Assembly: GCF_029227915.1 (NCBI RefSeq)
Contig: NC_079885.1
Location: forward strand, 27,531,001 to 27,595,000
DNA: 64,000 bases
Direction: 5' to 3'
From: Hydractinia symbiolongicarpus
Lineage: Eukaryota; Cnidaria; Hydrozoa; Anthoathecata; Hydractiniidae
Below the pieces are notes generated by a model. That model worked only from the letters and a program-made list of their open reading frames with translations. It ran no database searches and was not told the origin of the DNA. The translations under genes and the position numbers were made by a program. Below are positions 63,701 to 64,000 of this stretch, piece after piece. How positions within the stretch are numbered: position 1 is the first letter of the stretch; every line of letters starts with the position of its first letter.

Positions 63701-64000
63701 GTGAAACGATTGACTGTGGGAATTAATTGAAGTGATTCTGGACTCTGACCTTATTAATGTGATAAATGAGCCAATTGGTCTCCAAGGAATAACATTCTTC
63801 TTAATTTGACATGATTGCTGGAATTCAGCGATTACATTAGGCTCTGTGGTAACGCTTCCGTTAAAAATTTAGATAAATAAGCCATTCTTTACTGTGGGAG
63901 AAATCCTAGCCGTTATCGCGCGCTGAAGATATAGAGACAGTTTCAAAAACTCCATTTCATTGACTTTCTAACGGTGTCAATCCGTTTGAGTTACAACGGT

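Larger units (their letters stand above)
31455..64000 (-). repeat. Satellite array D, reverse orientation, ~372-bp monomers
   Basis: About 87 monomers, all reverse-complemented relative to arrays A and C, running off the right edge of the window. Types relate mainly to array A (gatggaacc, atgcgaatac) and to its diverged edge at 9.3-10.8 kb. A common type unique to D has a 6-bp deletion: it reads ttgacgccgg where other monomers read ttgacatgattgccgg (for example near 32601, 33713, 36687, 40769, 53043, 57500 and 62696). D is organised in nested duplications listed separately. No gene is seen anywhere in it. Confidence 0.95.

Noticed and set aside
1-64000. CENP-B box
   Set aside because: I looked for the nTTCGnnnnAnnCGGGn pattern in representative monomers of each array on both strands and did not find a match.

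Overview
This 64 kb window is almost entirely tandemly repeated satellite DNA from a eukaryote. It contains no intact protein-coding gene. The basic monomer is AT-rich and about 371-373 bp long; I count roughly 165 copies, full and partial. The only non-satellite DNA is one 2,550 bp insertion with perfect 25-bp terminal inverted repeats. That insertion carries a decayed split gene with an in-phase GT-AG intron, a tRNA-like (pol III promoter-like) fragment, and CRE and YY1-type motifs. These traits suggest an animal nuclear genome, probably an invertebrate, but nothing here fixes the species.

Layout. (1) 1-11031: forward array 'A', about 30 monomers with 372-373 bp spacing. Monomer types (P, Q, R, S, T in my notation) recur in a higher-order pattern, with identical-looking blocks repeated at 1,864 bp (five monomers) and 5,592 bp (fifteen). 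The last five monomers (9318-11031) are more diverged from one another. (2) 11032-13581: the DNA transposon, inserted inside one monomer. (3) 13582-31454: forward array 'C', about 48 monomers, mostly 371-372 bp, with its own sequence types. Blocks recur at offsets of 1,858 (5-mer), 3,344 (9-mer), 5,202 (14-mer), 2,227 (6-mer) and about 1,490 bp (4-mer). (4) 31454/31455: a clean head-to-head orientation switch within monomers. (5) 31455-64000: reverse array 'D', about 87 monomers whose types relate to A and its diverged edge rather than to C. D contains large internal segmental duplications (31455-38127 with 50412-54486; about 38050-40265 with 58493-60704) and smaller tandem amplifications.

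How it fits together. The sequence looks like repeated unequal exchange or local segment duplication acting on five-monomer units, plus one inversion. The diverged monomers at 9.3-10.8 kb carry diagnostic variants that are amplified, inverted, in D, so they may represent founder-like types. Every monomer type carries a short hairpin next to a strongly conserved block of about 27 bp, and the transposon inserted exactly at the edge of that block. Open reading frames inside the satellite are fortuitous products of copied monomers. All similarity statements are by-eye comparisons; no alignment or database search was run.
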